A stretch of DNA of 50,780 nucleotides from contig NZ_JAUYEY010000091.1 in NCBI RefSeq assembly GCF_030689685.1, positions 1 to 50,780 on the forward strand. Reading direction: 5' to 3'. This DNA is from Polaromonas sp. (GTDB taxonomy: Bacteria > Pseudomonadota > Gammaproteobacteria > Burkholderiales > Burkholderiaceae_C). Positions 50,431-50,780 of the stretch are shown here, in pieces (the first letter of the stretch is position 1; every line of letters starts with the position of its first letter). Under the pieces are notes generated by a model. The model worked only from the letters and a program-made list of their open reading frames with translations, had not been told where the DNA came from and did not search any database. A program made the position numbers and the translations under genes.

Positions 50431-50458
50431 CCCCTCGCCCTCTGGGAGAGGGTGAGGG
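50431..50458. repeat. CCCTCGCCCTCT...GAGAGGGTGAGGG palindromic repeat
   Basis: CCCTCGCCCTCT pairs with AGAGGGTGAGGG around a GGG/CCC core, a short form of the family found in ileS. Confidence 0.6.
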
Positions 50459-50595
50459 TCAGCAAGCCACTACAAACGATAACTCTATGCACAGACCGCC
50501 AGCCCTGTCTTGCAGACCGCAGCCCGGCCAGAGTCCGGCCCTCTTCACGCTGTCCAGATGCGCTCAAGCGCCTCTGGAGCCGCAGCGTTCAGCCC

Positions 50596-50621
50596 CCGCC
50601 CTCTCCCAAGGGGAGAGGGCG
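50596..50621. repeat. CGCCCTCTCCC...GGGAGAGGGCG palindromic repeat
   Basis: A perfect hairpin: CGCCCTCTCCC and GGGAGAGGGCG around four bases. It belongs to the same repeat family as the copies at 10613, 15125 and 50431. Confidence 0.7.
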
Positions 50622-50702
50622 TAAAACCAGCCCAGACCACCTGATTCCATTTCCACAACATTAGTGCAATAATATCCTCCATCATACTTGATGGAGAAAG
50701 TC

Positions 50703-50780
50703 ATGGCACGTCCAGTTACCGGGGATGATGAGACGATCGAAATTGCGCAAATAGCGATCTCGCAAGCCACAACGATGGAT
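50703..50780 (+). CDS. N-terminal part of a helix-turn-helix / transposase-like protein (cut by window edge)
   Basis: 26 complete codons starting MARPVTGDDETIEIAQIAIS and continuing QATTMD. GGAGAAAG stands just before the ATG. From memory such proteins in Burkholderiales go on to a winged helix-turn-helix and DDE domain of IS630 type, but only the N-terminus is visible, so the family remains open. It is read in the same direction as the Bug receptor. Confidence 0.4.
   Translation, partial: MARPVTGDDETIEIAQIAISQATTMD

Larger units (their letters stand above)
50383..50702. other. Gene-free 320-bp stretch with two CCCTCTCCC palindromes
   Basis: No coding region is supported. Two interspersed palindromes (50431-50458 and 50596-50621) about 140 bp apart occupy part of it. 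AT-rich DNA from about 50640 leads into the gene at 50703. Confidence 0.6.

Noticed and set aside
50431..50621. Repeated CCCTCTCCC palindromes as a possible CRISPR array
   Set aside because: Only two irregular palindromes of different length with one 140-bp gap; no regular repeat-spacer pattern.

Overview
The window reads as chromosomal DNA of a betaproteobacterium of the family Comamonadaceae (Burkholderiales), of the Rhodoferax/Polaromonas kind. This is inferred from recognised proteins, from gene orders such as ribF-ileS-lspA, ftsK-lolA and livHMGF, from high G+C with strong G/C third-position bias, and from several short dispersed repeats that I associate with this family. No rRNA, tRNA or CRISPR array was found.

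Layout. 1-760: cut-off start of a possible transposase, then a thioredoxin-like gene whose 3' end carries a 268-bp terminal-inverted-repeat element. 801-7931: RIO-type kinase, a DMT-transporter remnant, a quinone oxidoreductase, a Nudix hydrolase, an MFS drug-efflux pump, a Na/phosphate cotransporter with a PhoU-like tail, and an AAA/DUF4143 ATPase with a palindrome at its start codon. 7973-12537: housekeeping ribF-ileS-lspA on the minus strand. 12698-16637: HNH protein, GNAT, then a small accessory segment (small membrane protein plus DUF302 protein) lying between an esterase gene and a diverged second copy of that gene's 3' end. 16838-21909: two acyl-CoA dehydrogenases resembling PimC/PimD, an MFS transporter, purN and a fasciclin-domain protein. 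22001-27725: an aceE-like E1 dehydrogenase divergent from an Lrp regulator with a palindrome between them, then two phytase-like/DUF3616 proteins. 27759-31812: a mosaic accessory region beside prfC, with two displaced copies of the prfC 3' end separating a VapC/Phd toxin-antitoxin pair and a cluster of unknown small genes. 31838-40852: DUF1653, RsmB methyltransferase, desaturase, rpmB-rpmG, trxB, a Crp/Fnr regulator, ftsK and lolA. 40856-43851: a two-component system and a secreted protein wedged between lolA and rarA. 44048-50382: rarA, the branched-chain amino-acid ABC cassette livHMGF (no livK) and a tripartite-tricarboxylate (Bug) receptor. 50703-end: start of another possible transposase-like gene.

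The most striking features are structural. (1) A ~55-65-bp repeat ending in a GCTAT...ATAGC palindrome occurs at least eight times, several of them in frame inside conserved genes (ileS, aceE, rarA, Nudix, perhaps rsmB). (2) A second, palindromic repeat adds about 30 residues to IleRS. (3) Gene 3' ends (prfC and the esterase) are duplicated at the far side of short accessory segments, as if DNA had repeatedly entered at a gene's 3' terminus. (4) An array of 11-bp-phased ATGAAC-like direct repeats lies upstream of the two-component operon. Everything here is by eye; no alignment or database search was run.
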